DNA of 64,000 bases. It comes from an uncultured Clostridia bacterium. Its GTDB lineage: Bacteria > Bacillota > Clostridia > Christensenellales > Borkfalkiaceae. This document shows, piece by piece, positions 16,842 to 23,793 of this stretch (its first letter is position 1; every line of letters starts with the position of its first letter). Made by a program: the position numbers and the translations under genes. The DNA lies in NCBI GenBank assembly GCA_934271735.1, contig CAKQSB010000007.1:1-64000 (forward strand), given 5' to 3'. The notes beneath the pieces were generated by a model. It was not told where the DNA came from. It worked only from the letters and a program-made list of their open reading frames with translations, and searched no databases.

Positions 16842-18224
16842 TTACCTCACGAGAGTCTGAAGCGCGGAAATCACGTAAGCGCGAACGAACTGAGGCTCGA
16901 TAATGTTATCGATATACCCGTTCTTTGCCGCGTTGACGGGATCGGCGTTTTCTTCCGAATATTTTTCGGCAAGCTTATCGGTGTCCGAAATTTTGAAATC
17001 TCCGAACGCCGCCGCGGAAGCCGCCCCGTCGAAAAGAGCGATTTTAGCTGTTGCGAACGCGTAAGAAAATTCGTTGCCGATAGATTTCGATGCGAAAAGC
17101 GAATATCCGAGACCGATTGCCTTTTTCGTTACGACGGAAATTCTCTCGCAGCATTTAAGCCCCGAAACGAGATGTCCGATTTCTTTCATAACGGCGGTAT
17201 AGTTGGTTGCCATATCCGCCTTTACGCCGAGTGCGTTTACGAACGTTACGAGCGGCAAACCGTTATCCGCCGCGAAATACGCGAACTCCTTGATTTTCGA
17301 AACGTTGCCTTCATCGAGTTCCACGCCGTCGTCTCCGCCGTCGAACACAACCGCTGCCGCGCTTATTCCGCCTATTCTTCCTATACCCGTTTTAACCTCG
17401 GGGTGGAAGAAAGGATTCATTTCGATAAACTTTCCGTCGTCGAATACCGATTTTACGATACACTTCGCGCAGAATTTATCGTTAAGGCTTTCAGTTGCCC
17501 TGTTGAGATCGTCGGTCGTGTCACCGATGATATCCGTGCAGACCGGAAGAACGGAAAGGATTTCCGAAATCTTCTCTTTTGCATCCGCCAAGTCATCGAT
17601 TTCGATCGTAGCAACGGAATTGTATGCCGAAGCCTTAACGCCTCCGACTTCCGTTTTGTCTACATTTTTGTTCGACTTAGCCGAAATCACGAGAGGACTT
17701 GCGTACGAAACGACCGCGTTTTTCGTCATAAGATTGAAATCCGCGTTTGCCGCAAGAATCGCGAACGAACCGTAAAGTTCGCCCGTTACTACGGATATCT
17801 GCGGAACTTCGCCTTTAAGATCGTCCGACAAAGACAAAATCTTCGCTATACCTTCGAGAACGTTTACGCCCTCGCCGACGCTGACGCCCAAGGAATCGAA
17901 AAGATAAACGACGGGCTTGCCGTTCGAAAGAGCTTTATCGAGACATTTGGCGATTTTGTCGCAATTAGCCTTGCTGACTCCGCCGGACAAAACCTTAAGG
18001 TTCTGCGCAACGACGTACACAGGCTGATCGTTAATGGTAGCATAACCCGTGACAACGCCTTCGCCTTCCGCGTCTTCGCCATAAAAATCATTATGAGAAA
18101 AGGCGTAAGCGTCGAGTTCGACAAAGCTGCTCTCGTCAATCAAAGCGGCGATTTTCGTTCTTACGTCTTTACCCGCTTCGAGTAATTTTGCCCTGCGAGT
18201 TTTAAGTAAATCTATTTTATTCAC
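16842..18224 (-). CDS. Carboxyltransferase (12S/MmdA-like) subunit with eroded active-site motifs
   Basis: 460 residues; typical MmdA or propionyl-CoA carboxylase beta chains have about 510. Both crotonase-like halves are present. The N-half has the VTGYATINDQPVYVVAQ motif and the C-half the KTGIGRIGGISAAAVVF stretch. The glycine-rich oxyanion-hole motifs are changed: SGGARIQEG reads SLGVSVGEG (111-119), GPCAGGAVY reads GELYGSFAI (148-156), and KAYGGAY in the C-half reads KAIGLGY. It starts with GTG five bases after GGAGGAG. It is the first gene of the operon and so probably belongs to the sodium-pump complex, but catalytic activity is doubtful. Confidence 0.8.
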   Translation of the reverse strand: MNKIDLLKTRRAKLLEAGKDVRTKIAALIDESSFVELDAYAFSHNDFYGEDAEGEGVVTGYATINDQPVYVVAQNLKVLSGGVSKANCDKIAKCLDKALSNGKPVVYLFDSLGVSVGEGVNVLEGIAKILSLSDDLKGEVPQISVVTGELYGSFAILAANADFNLMTKNAVVSYASPLVISAKSNKNVDKTEVGGVKASAYNSVATIEIDDLADAKEKISEILSVLPVCTDIIGDTTDDLNRATESLNDKFCAKCIVKSVFDDGKFIEMNPFFHPEVKTGIGRIGGISAAAVVFDGGDDGVELDEGNVSKIKEFAYFAADNGLPLVTFVNALGVKADMATNYTAVMKEIGHLVSGLKCCERISVVTKKAIGLGYSLFASKSIGNEFSYAFATAKIALFDGAASAAAFGDFKISDTDKLAEKYSEENADPVNAAKNGYIDNIIEPQFVRAYVISALQTLVR

Positions 18225-18287
18225 AAAAACTCCTCCATTTTAATTTTATATATCTATTATATACCGATAATATTTTTTTTTCAATAA

Positions 18288-18314
18288 AAAAGGCACAAAA
18301 AACTTGTGCCTTTT
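18288..18314 (-). terminator. Terminator of galT
   Basis: Perfect 11-pair stem AAAAGGCACAA/TTGTGCCTTTT; on the minus strand it is followed by a TTATTG then T8 tract. It separates galT from the decarboxylase operon. Confidence 0.9.
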
Positions 18315-18336
18315 GATATTTTATTTTTATTTTATT

Positions 18337-19878
18337 TCACTTGATCGAAAGAGTGTTTAAAAATCTTCTGAAAGCAAGCATTCCGGTTTCGTTCGTTTTG
18401 AATACGGCCGTGTTTTCGAGAATATGTACGCACGTTTCGTTGATACGCTTTCTGATGATTTCCTGCGCTTTTTCTCTGTCGTCGACTGTGCCGTACTGAT
18501 TTTTCAGCTCGATAATCATTTCCTTATGAACGTAAAGCGGATCGTCTTTAGTCATTTTGTCGGGATTGAACGGAGCGTCGCCCAGAAGGATGTCGGCAAT
18601 CTGTTCGCACTGCTTTTTGAGTCTTCCGGGAAGAATGTATAATCCCATCGCTTCGATTAAACCTATACCCTCTTTTTTGATGTTGTGATATTCGGGATGA
18701 GCGTGGAAAACTCCGTCCGGATAAAGAGCAGTCGTGGAATTGTTTCTTAAAATAATTTCAAGACAGAATTTGTTGTCCGAAAGATATCTTACGATAGGAG
18801 TGCAGGTATTATGTCTTTCTTCCGCGCCGTTGATTATCCCCACGCTTTCGTCGCTGTACGCTTTCCAGGCTTCAACGATATCGCCGCCGAGTTCGCAAAT
18901 AGTATTTTTATTGTAACCCGTAAGCCTTATAGCCGAATTATACCAGTTAAGAATGGATATTTCGACGTCCGGAAACTTCTCGCAGGTAAGAACAAATCTC
19001 GGTTTTGCCTTGTGCATCGGCATTTCGTGGCGGCCTCCCTGATAATGCTCGTGGTTCAAAATCGAACCGCCGACGATAGGAAGATCGGAGTTGCTGCCTA
19101 TGAAATAGTTGGGCATTATATCGATGAAATCGAACAATTTCGTTATAGTCTGTCTCGTCATCTGCATAGGCGTATGACGCTTGTTGAAGACTATGCAATG
19201 CTCGTTGAAATATGCGTACGGCGAATATTGCATACTCCACTCTTCCCCGCCGAGCGTTAAAGACACCGTGCGGAGGTTAGACCTCGGGGGGTGCGTGTAA
19301 GAACCGAGATATCCCTCGTTTTCAGGACAAAGGGGACATTTAGGATATTTTTCGCTATCGTCGTGCGATTTTACGAGTTTCATTATATCCTTATTGTCTT
19401 TTTCCGGCTTACTTAAATTGATTGTAATTTCAAGAACGTTATCCCCGTCGCGATATTCCCAAAGCATATTTTTGGAAATAGCCGTTTTTTGTATATAATT
19501 GTTCATTACGCTTAAATTATAGAGGTAATCGCACGCTGCCTGCGCGCCCATTTTCTCTTTAAGGTAATTGAACGTGGTGTTGATTTCGGAAGGTTTCTGA
19601 GTGAGCATTCCGAAAATCGAAGACGCGAAAAGCGTTGCCTGCGTATCGTCGCCCGCGATCGCGTTTTCGCGAGAATAATCTTTAAGTTCGTCAAACAAAA
19701 CGTCCGGCACGCTCATTTCTTTTATGAAATCGAGGTTGGGAACGTCAGTCATAGGCGAAGTAAGTCTCAGCGATGCCAAAAGGCAGTTTCTCGTGTAAAT
19801 CTCGTCCGTTTCGGCAAGATAAAGAAAAGCCTTCGCGTAAGTTATCAATTTTTCAACTAAAAATTTTCCGTTAATCAT
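18337..19878 (-). CDS. galT: UDP-glucose--hexose-1-phosphate uridylyltransferase, class II
   Basis: 513 residues, the length of the Firmicutes-type GalT2 family. The enzyme swaps UMP between UDP-glucose and galactose-1-phosphate in the Leloir pathway. The active-site stretch GGSILNHEHYQGG contains the catalytic His pair. The ATG at 19878 has no Shine-Dalgarno, and the promoter places transcription start two to three bases upstream, so the mRNA is probably near-leaderless. No galK or galE is adjacent. Confidence 0.93.
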   Translation of the reverse strand: MINGKFLVEKLITYAKAFLYLAETDEIYTRNCLLASLRLTSPMTDVPNLDFIKEMSVPDVLFDELKDYSRENAIAGDDTQATLFASSIFGMLTQKPSEINTTFNYLKEKMGAQAACDYLYNLSVMNNYIQKTAISKNMLWEYRDGDNVLEITINLSKPEKDNKDIMKLVKSHDDSEKYPKCPLCPENEGYLGSYTHPPRSNLRTVSLTLGGEEWSMQYSPYAYFNEHCIVFNKRHTPMQMTRQTITKLFDFIDIMPNYFIGSNSDLPIVGGSILNHEHYQGGRHEMPMHKAKPRFVLTCEKFPDVEISILNWYNSAIRLTGYNKNTICELGGDIVEAWKAYSDESVGIINGAEERHNTCTPIVRYLSDNKFCLEIILRNNSTTALYPDGVFHAHPEYHNIKKEGIGLIEAMGLYILPGRLKKQCEQIADILLGDAPFNPDKMTKDDPLYVHKEMIIELKNQYGTVDDREKAQEIIRKRINETCVHILENTAVFKTNETGMLAFRRFLNTLSIK

Positions 19879-19887
19879 AATAATTGC

Positions 19888-19916
19888 ATTATATCATTTT
19901 TCTTTTGTTTTTACAA
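19888..19916 (-). promoter_or_regulatory. Promoter of galT, start site next to the ATG
   Basis: Minus strand: TTGTAA (19916-19911), 17-base spacer, TATAAT (19893-19888), only nine bases before the ATG at 19878. Confidence 0.7.
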
Positions 19917-19940
19917 GAAAATAATGTCCGAAATTTTACA

Positions 19941-20867
19941 CTATTTAACCTTTTTATTGCCTTTTTTGAAAAACTTTTTTCTGAAAAAGTTTTCTATCGA
20001 TTCGCCGTACTTATAAATAAGATAACACAAAAACGCAACGACGGCGAAAACGGCTACCCAAATAAGAATTCCCCACCAGGTATTGTACGGAATAAGGCTT
20101 CCGCTCACCGAATATGCCGAAACCGCTATGTTGATAATTCGCGTTATCGTTATCATTATTACATAATACGGAACGCTCATGGAAGAAAGCCCCGCAACGA
20201 AACACAAAACGTCATCGGGAAAGAACGGAAATAAAAACATAAACGTTAAAACAACCTTATCTTTCCCCTTAACCATTATCAAAGCCTTATCGAGATTTTC
20301 CTTGCCTACGAGCCAGCTCGCGACCTTGTATCCGAATACCCGACCTATAAAAAATGCTACGACAGACGCCGAAACGATACCTATAACGCTGTAAACGGTT
20401 CCCCAGAACGCGCCGAACAAAAGCACGCCGACGCTTATCGTTATAAATCCCGGTATCGGAAGAACAATAACCTGCAAAAATTGTATGATTATAAATATAA
20501 TAACACCGAACGCGCCGAAACCCGAAACATATTCTCTCAAAGCTTCTACAGAACCGATTTTATCCCAGAAACCCGTTATTTTCACGATATACAAAACGGC
20601 AAGAGCCGCCGTCATAAAGGCGAGCGTTAATAAGGTGAGCTTATAAACGAAGTTGTGATTAGCTATCTGGCAGATAATCGAAAGAATCGTAAGCACTCCG
20701 ATAATCGAGATAAACAACCCTTCGATAATTTCTTTATTCTCTATAAGGAATTTCACTCCCGTTATTTCGGCGTACATAAGTCCGAACGCGACCGAAGCCG
20801 CGCCGAGAAGAACTATCACGGAATACGAAAGAATCGTTTTCAAATTTTCGATTTTATTTTTTTCCAT
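19941..20867 (-). CDS. TVP38/TMEM64 (VTT/DedA-like) family membrane protein
   Basis: 308 residues with about seven hydrophobic segments. The family core is visible around the GFITISVGVLLFGAFWG segment and the following VVAFFIGRVFGYKV motif, which matches the F-GR-x-G signature of VTT proteins. Related proteins move lipids or lipid carriers across membranes; the substrate here is unknown. The C-terminus is strongly basic. The gene has a TTGATT/TATAAT promoter, a leader of about 32 bases and no clear ribosome binding site. Confidence 0.85.
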   Translation of the reverse strand: MEKNKIENLKTILSYSVIVLLGAASVAFGLMYAEITGVKFLIENKEIIEGLFISIIGVLTILSIICQIANHNFVYKLTLLTLAFMTAALAVLYIVKITGFWDKIGSVEALREYVSGFGAFGVIIFIIIQFLQVIVLPIPGFITISVGVLLFGAFWGTVYSVIGIVSASVVAFFIGRVFGYKVASWLVGKENLDKALIMVKGKDKVVLTFMFLFPFFPDDVLCFVAGLSSMSVPYYVIMITITRIINIAVSAYSVSGSLIPYNTWWGILIWVAVFAVVAFLCYLIYKYGESIENFFRKKFFKKGNKKVK

Positions 20868-20908
20868 ACAATATATATTATTTTTATTTAATGACGTTTT
20901 ATTCTGAT

Positions 20909-20937
20909 ATTATAATCCGACCGGATATAAAAATCAA
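20909..20937 (-). promoter_or_regulatory. Promoter of the VTT-family gene
   Basis: Minus strand: TTGATT (20937-20932), 17-base spacer, TATAAT (20914-20909), about 41 bases before the ATG. Confidence 0.7.
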
Positions 20938-20989
20938 TTCTTTATCGCATATTTAATCTTTTAAGTTATTGCTTTTCTCTGAATAATTA

Positions 20990-21018
20990 AATGATAGAAC
21001 AATAACAATCCTATCATT
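20990..21018. other. Eight-base inverted repeat between VTT gene and tRNA-Trp
   Basis: AATGATAG (20990-20997) and CTATCATT (21011-21018) can form a hairpin with a 13-base loop. It has no T-tract. Role unknown; nothing else is seen between 20938 and 21060. Confidence 0.4.
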
Positions 21019-21060
21019 ACCCGAATTAAAGCAACAAGTTGCCGCGTACTCTTCTTGATA

Positions 21061-21114
21061 CCCCTGCCAAGCTAAAAGGCACCACAAATGTGGTGCCTTT
21101 TAGCTTGGCAGGGG
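21061..21114. repeat. Perfect 26-base palindrome overlapping the 3' end of tRNA-Trp
   Basis: Arms 21061-21086 and 21089-21114 are exact inverted copies around a two-base AA centre. The right arm includes the last nine bases of tRNA-Trp (the CCCCTGCCA 3' end). The inner part (AAAAGGCACCACA arms) with a TTTT tail could act as the tRNA terminator on the minus strand, but the outer part would compete with the acceptor stem. Confidence 0.9.
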
Positions 21115-21180
21115 AGACGCGATTCGAACACGCAACCTACGGTTTTGGAGACCGCTACTCTACCGTTGAGCCACTCCCCT
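21106..21180 (-). tRNA. tRNA-Trp, anticodon CCA
   Basis: 75 bases on the minus strand: acceptor stem AGGGGAG/CTCCCCT, discriminator G, encoded CCA. The anticodon loop CTCCAAA gives anticodon CCA, and the T loop is TTCGAAT. It has its own promoter (TTGACT/TAAAAT at 21222-21194). The 3' end lies inside the perfect palindrome at 21061-21114. Confidence 0.96.
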
Positions 21181-21193
21181 ATCAAGCCTGTTT

Positions 21194-21222
21194 ATTTTAC
21201 TATAAATAAATCCATAAGTCAA
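21194..21222 (-). promoter_or_regulatory. Promoter of tRNA-Trp
   Basis: Minus strand: TTGACT (21222-21217), 17-base spacer, TAAAAT (21199-21194), 13 bases before the tRNA 5' end. Confidence 0.8.
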
Positions 21223-21248
21223 GAAATTTTCAGCCGTTATTTAAAATT

Positions 21249-22298
21249 TCAGCTAAAAAATTTATCGTTATACATAACGCTTTTATCCGACGGGTAAAAT
21301 TTTTTGCAAAGATTATGGTAAACCTTGGCTTTTTCGTAATTCCCGCATTCGTAATTCAGCTTTACGAGTCTTAAACACGGTTCTAAAAATTCGTATTTTT
21401 TCTCGCGGAAAAAGCCGTTGTTTTCCCCCTCGCAAAAAACAGCCATTTTATAGTAATTTTCGGCTTTTTTAACGGCCAAATTTTTGCGGTAATAATCCCC
21501 TAAAAAACAAAGTGTTTTGGAGTCCGGTCCGAATTTTTCGAGAGCCGAAAACAAAAATTTTTCGCCGTCTTTCTGCCCGATTTTCTCGCTGCATATGTAT
21601 GCGGAAAGAAGAGCGTCCCACTCGTCTGCGCAATAAATATTTTTCATGGCAAGGAATTTTTCGAGTTCTTCAATACACTTTTTATAGTTTCCGAGATAAA
21701 AAAACTCCTTAGCGTAATAATACTGCTCTCTCGCATTTAAAATCGCGCCGTTTTTTATATGATATTCGTAAATATCGAGATTTCTCGTCGGCGAAGACGA
21801 TTCGAGTTTATCGTGAATGACTTTTATATCCGAAAAAACGATTTTCCCGAAAGGCGAAACACATTCGTGAACGAAACCGTTGAAATGTGCATATTTACAC
21901 CTTTTCATAAGTCTTTCTCTGTAATACTCGAATATCGGATTATAATTTTCGTCGACGGCGGCGTAATATTTCATCATGTAAGTGTCGGCCGGATTTTTTT
22001 CGCTTTTTATCTTGTTTATTTTTTCTGCGTCCTCTTTTAAAACGACGTCGTCCGCGTCAAGCCAGAAAATCATATCCGAAGTCGCCTTGGAAAAACAAAA
22101 ATTTCTCGCGGCGGAAAAATCGTTTATCCATTCGAAATCGAAGATTTTATCTGTAAATTTCCTTGTGATTTCCTTCGTTTTGTCGCTGCTGCCCGTGTCC
22201 GTCACTATTATTTCGTCGGCAAACAAAGCTATCGATTTTAAGCATCTTTCAATTACTTTTTCTTCGTTTTTTACGATAAGGCAAACAGATATCGTCAT
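21249..22298 (-). CDS. Family 2 glycosyltransferase with C-terminal TPR-like helices
   Basis: 349 residues. The N-terminal GT-A domain has SVCLIVKNEE at the start, the nucleotide-sugar DTGSSD motif and a WLDADD metal-binding (DxD-type) motif. The C-terminal half (about residues 190-345) consists of helical pairs resembling TPR repeats. This layout is seen in SunS-like and protein-modifying glycosyltransferases. The ATG at 22298 is preceded by GGAG at six bases; an upstream in-frame start at 22346 is less likely. It is divergent from the collagen-like gene, whose Gly-X-Thr repeats are a plausible acceptor; this pairing is inference. Confidence 0.88.
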   Translation of the reverse strand: MTISVCLIVKNEEKVIERCLKSIALFADEIIVTDTGSSDKTKEITRKFTDKIFDFEWINDFSAARNFCFSKATSDMIFWLDADDVVLKEDAEKINKIKSEKNPADTYMMKYYAAVDENYNPIFEYYRERLMKRCKYAHFNGFVHECVSPFGKIVFSDIKVIHDKLESSSPTRNLDIYEYHIKNGAILNAREQYYYAKEFFYLGNYKKCIEELEKFLAMKNIYCADEWDALLSAYICSEKIGQKDGEKFLFSALEKFGPDSKTLCFLGDYYRKNLAVKKAENYYKMAVFCEGENNGFFREKKYEFLEPCLRLVKLNYECGNYEKAKVYHNLCKKFYPSDKSVMYNDKFFS

Positions 22299-22350
22299 AA
22301 TGTTCTCCGTTACTTCATTATATGCCTGTGTCAGCAAACGCGACATTTAT

Positions 22351-22359
22351 CATACAATA
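22351..22359 (+). promoter_or_regulatory. Possible sporulation sigma (E/K) -10 element
   Basis: CATACAATA matches the mother-cell sigma consensus (CATACA-T / CATA-NNN-TA) about 80 bases before the collagen-like gene. No matching -35 was found, so this is tentative. Confidence 0.25.
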
Positions 22360-22439
22360 AAACAGGAATTTGTTTTATAAATTCCGTTTGTCGGACGCAA
22401 TCTTATACGTTCGGCAAAAATAAAGACAAAGGAGAAAAT

Positions 22440-23729
22440 ATGTTCGACGATTTATGTACTCTTCTTTTCGGCTGTAATCAGCCCGGAAGAAATTGCAGAA
22501 ATAACTGTCAGCCTCATAGACCTTGCAGAAGGAATCCTCTGATCGGGCCGACGGGACCCCGCGGAGCTACCGGGCCGACCGGACCTACGGGTCCGACAGG
22601 CGGAGTTACGGGACCCACGGGCGCGACCGGACCTACGGGCCCGACGGGAGCAACCGGGGCTACGGGACCTATGGGACCAACAGGCATTACAGGTCTTACG
22701 GGTTTTACCGGAGCAACAGGCGCAACAGGCCCGACAGGTCCTACCGGCGCAACGGGTGCAACGGGAGCAACCGGAGCAACAGGTCCCACAGGTCCGACCG
22801 GCGCAACGGGTGAAACGGGAGCAACCGGAGCAACAGGTCCGACGGGTCCGACGGGCGCAACGGGCGAAACGGGAGCCACGGGTGCAACAGGTCCCACAGG
22901 TCCGACGGGCGCAACGGGTGAAACGGGAGCCACGGGCGCAACAGGTCCCACGGGTCCGACAGGCGCAACGGGTGAAACGGGAGCCACGGGCGCAACAGGT
23001 CCCACTGGTCCGACAGGTCCCACGGGTCCTACCGGCGCAACGGGTGAAACGGGAGCCACGGGCGCAACAGGTCCCACGGGCCCCACGGGTCCGACGGGTC
23101 CGACGGGCGCAACGGGTGAAACGGGTCCGACAGGCGCAATAGGTGAAACGGGAGCCACGGGCGCAACAGGCCCCACTGGTCCGACAGGTCCCACGGGGCC
23201 TACCGGCGCAACGGGTGAAACGGGACCAACAGGTGCAACGGGTGAAACGGGAGCCACGGGCGCAACAGGTCCCACTGGCCCGACAGGCCCCACCGGTCCG
23301 ACAGGACCTACAGGGCCTACGGGAGCCGCCGCAGTAATACGTACGGCGGAATTTAAGGCAAACGACGGTACAGTTACGGCGCAAGGAATAATACCTTTAA
23401 CCGACGAAATATCGACTTATACCGACACTTCGGTAACTATCGGCGGCGACAATCAAACGATTACGTTACAACCGGGAAGATATCTTATCGGTTACAGCGG
23501 AAACGTTACCGACGCGACGGGAACGGCGGAGCTTGCCTATTACCTTAACGGTATACAACTCACGGAGACGCTATCGAGACAAACGGTAAACAACACGACG
23601 GACGTCGTTAATCTTTCCAACCTGCACGTTTTAAGCATTGACGAAGAATCGACGTTGACTCTGAGAAACCCGGGGACAAACTCTCAGACAATTTCCGGGC
23701 TTATAACTAACATTACCGCTCTCGATTAA
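22440..23729 (+). CDS. Collagen-like Gly-X-Thr repeat protein with BclA-type C-terminal domain
   Basis: 429 residues, AAAGGAG site before the ATG. Residues 1-35 are a cysteine-rich N-terminus (Cys at 6, 12, 19, 23, 29). Residues 36-297 contain 87 Gly-X-Y triplets with one extra Gly; Y is almost always Thr and X is mostly Pro or Ala, built from an 18-residue unit. Residues 298-429 form a beta-rich globular domain like the BclA exosporium C-terminal (TNF-like) domain, which drives trimer formation. Such proteins form surface or exosporium filaments and are often glycosylated on Thr. There is no classical signal peptide, as in exosporium proteins. It is divergent from a glycosyltransferase gene. 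Confidence 0.9.
   Translation: MFDDLCTLLFGCNQPGRNCRNNCQPHRPCRRNPLIGPTGPRGATGPTGPTGPTGGVTGPTGATGPTGPTGATGATGPMGPTGITGLTGFTGATGATGPTGPTGATGATGATGATGPTGPTGATGETGATGATGPTGPTGATGETGATGATGPTGPTGATGETGATGATGPTGPTGATGETGATGATGPTGPTGPTGPTGATGETGATGATGPTGPTGPTGPTGATGETGPTGAIGETGATGATGPTGPTGPTGPTGATGETGPTGATGETGATGATGPTGPTGPTGPTGPTGPTGAAAVIRTAEFKANDGTVTAQGIIPLTDEISTYTDTSVTIGGDNQTITLQPGRYLIGYSGNVTDATGTAELAYYLNGIQLTETLSRQTVNNTTDVVNLSNLHVLSIDEESTLTLRNPGTNSQTISGLITNITALD
22545..23330 (+). repeat. Collagen-triplet coding repeat array
   Basis: In-frame GGN-NNN-ACN triplets, many organised in 54-base units (18 residues each, GATGATGPTGPTGATGET). Copies differ by silent changes and by added GPT triplets, which suggests length changes by slippage or recombination. 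The antisense strand carries a long Pro-Val open frame that is only a shadow. Confidence 0.92.
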
Positions 23730-23738
23730 GAGACAAAA

Positions 23739-23778
23739 GGGGTTCGTAAAAAAAGCATTTGCTTTTTTTACGAACCCC
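23739..23778. terminator. Hairpin between convergent collagen-like gene and guaB
   Basis: Perfect 18-pair inverted repeat GGGGTTCG... / ...CGAACCCC with A7/T7 tracts inside the stem and a four-base loop. It probably stops transcription from both sides, although no T-tract follows outside the stem. Confidence 0.7.
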
Positions 23779-23793
23779 GAACATTTCATTGAA

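Noticed and set aside
17172..18185. 337-codon plus-strand open frame opposite the 12S-like gene
   Set aside because: Antisense shadow; the minus-strand frame has a GGAGGAG site and family motifs.
22514..23293. Long minus-strand open frame rich in Gly-Pro-Val/Ala-Pro-Val
   Set aside because: It is a shadow of the collagen repeat; no ribosome binding site and no independent start.
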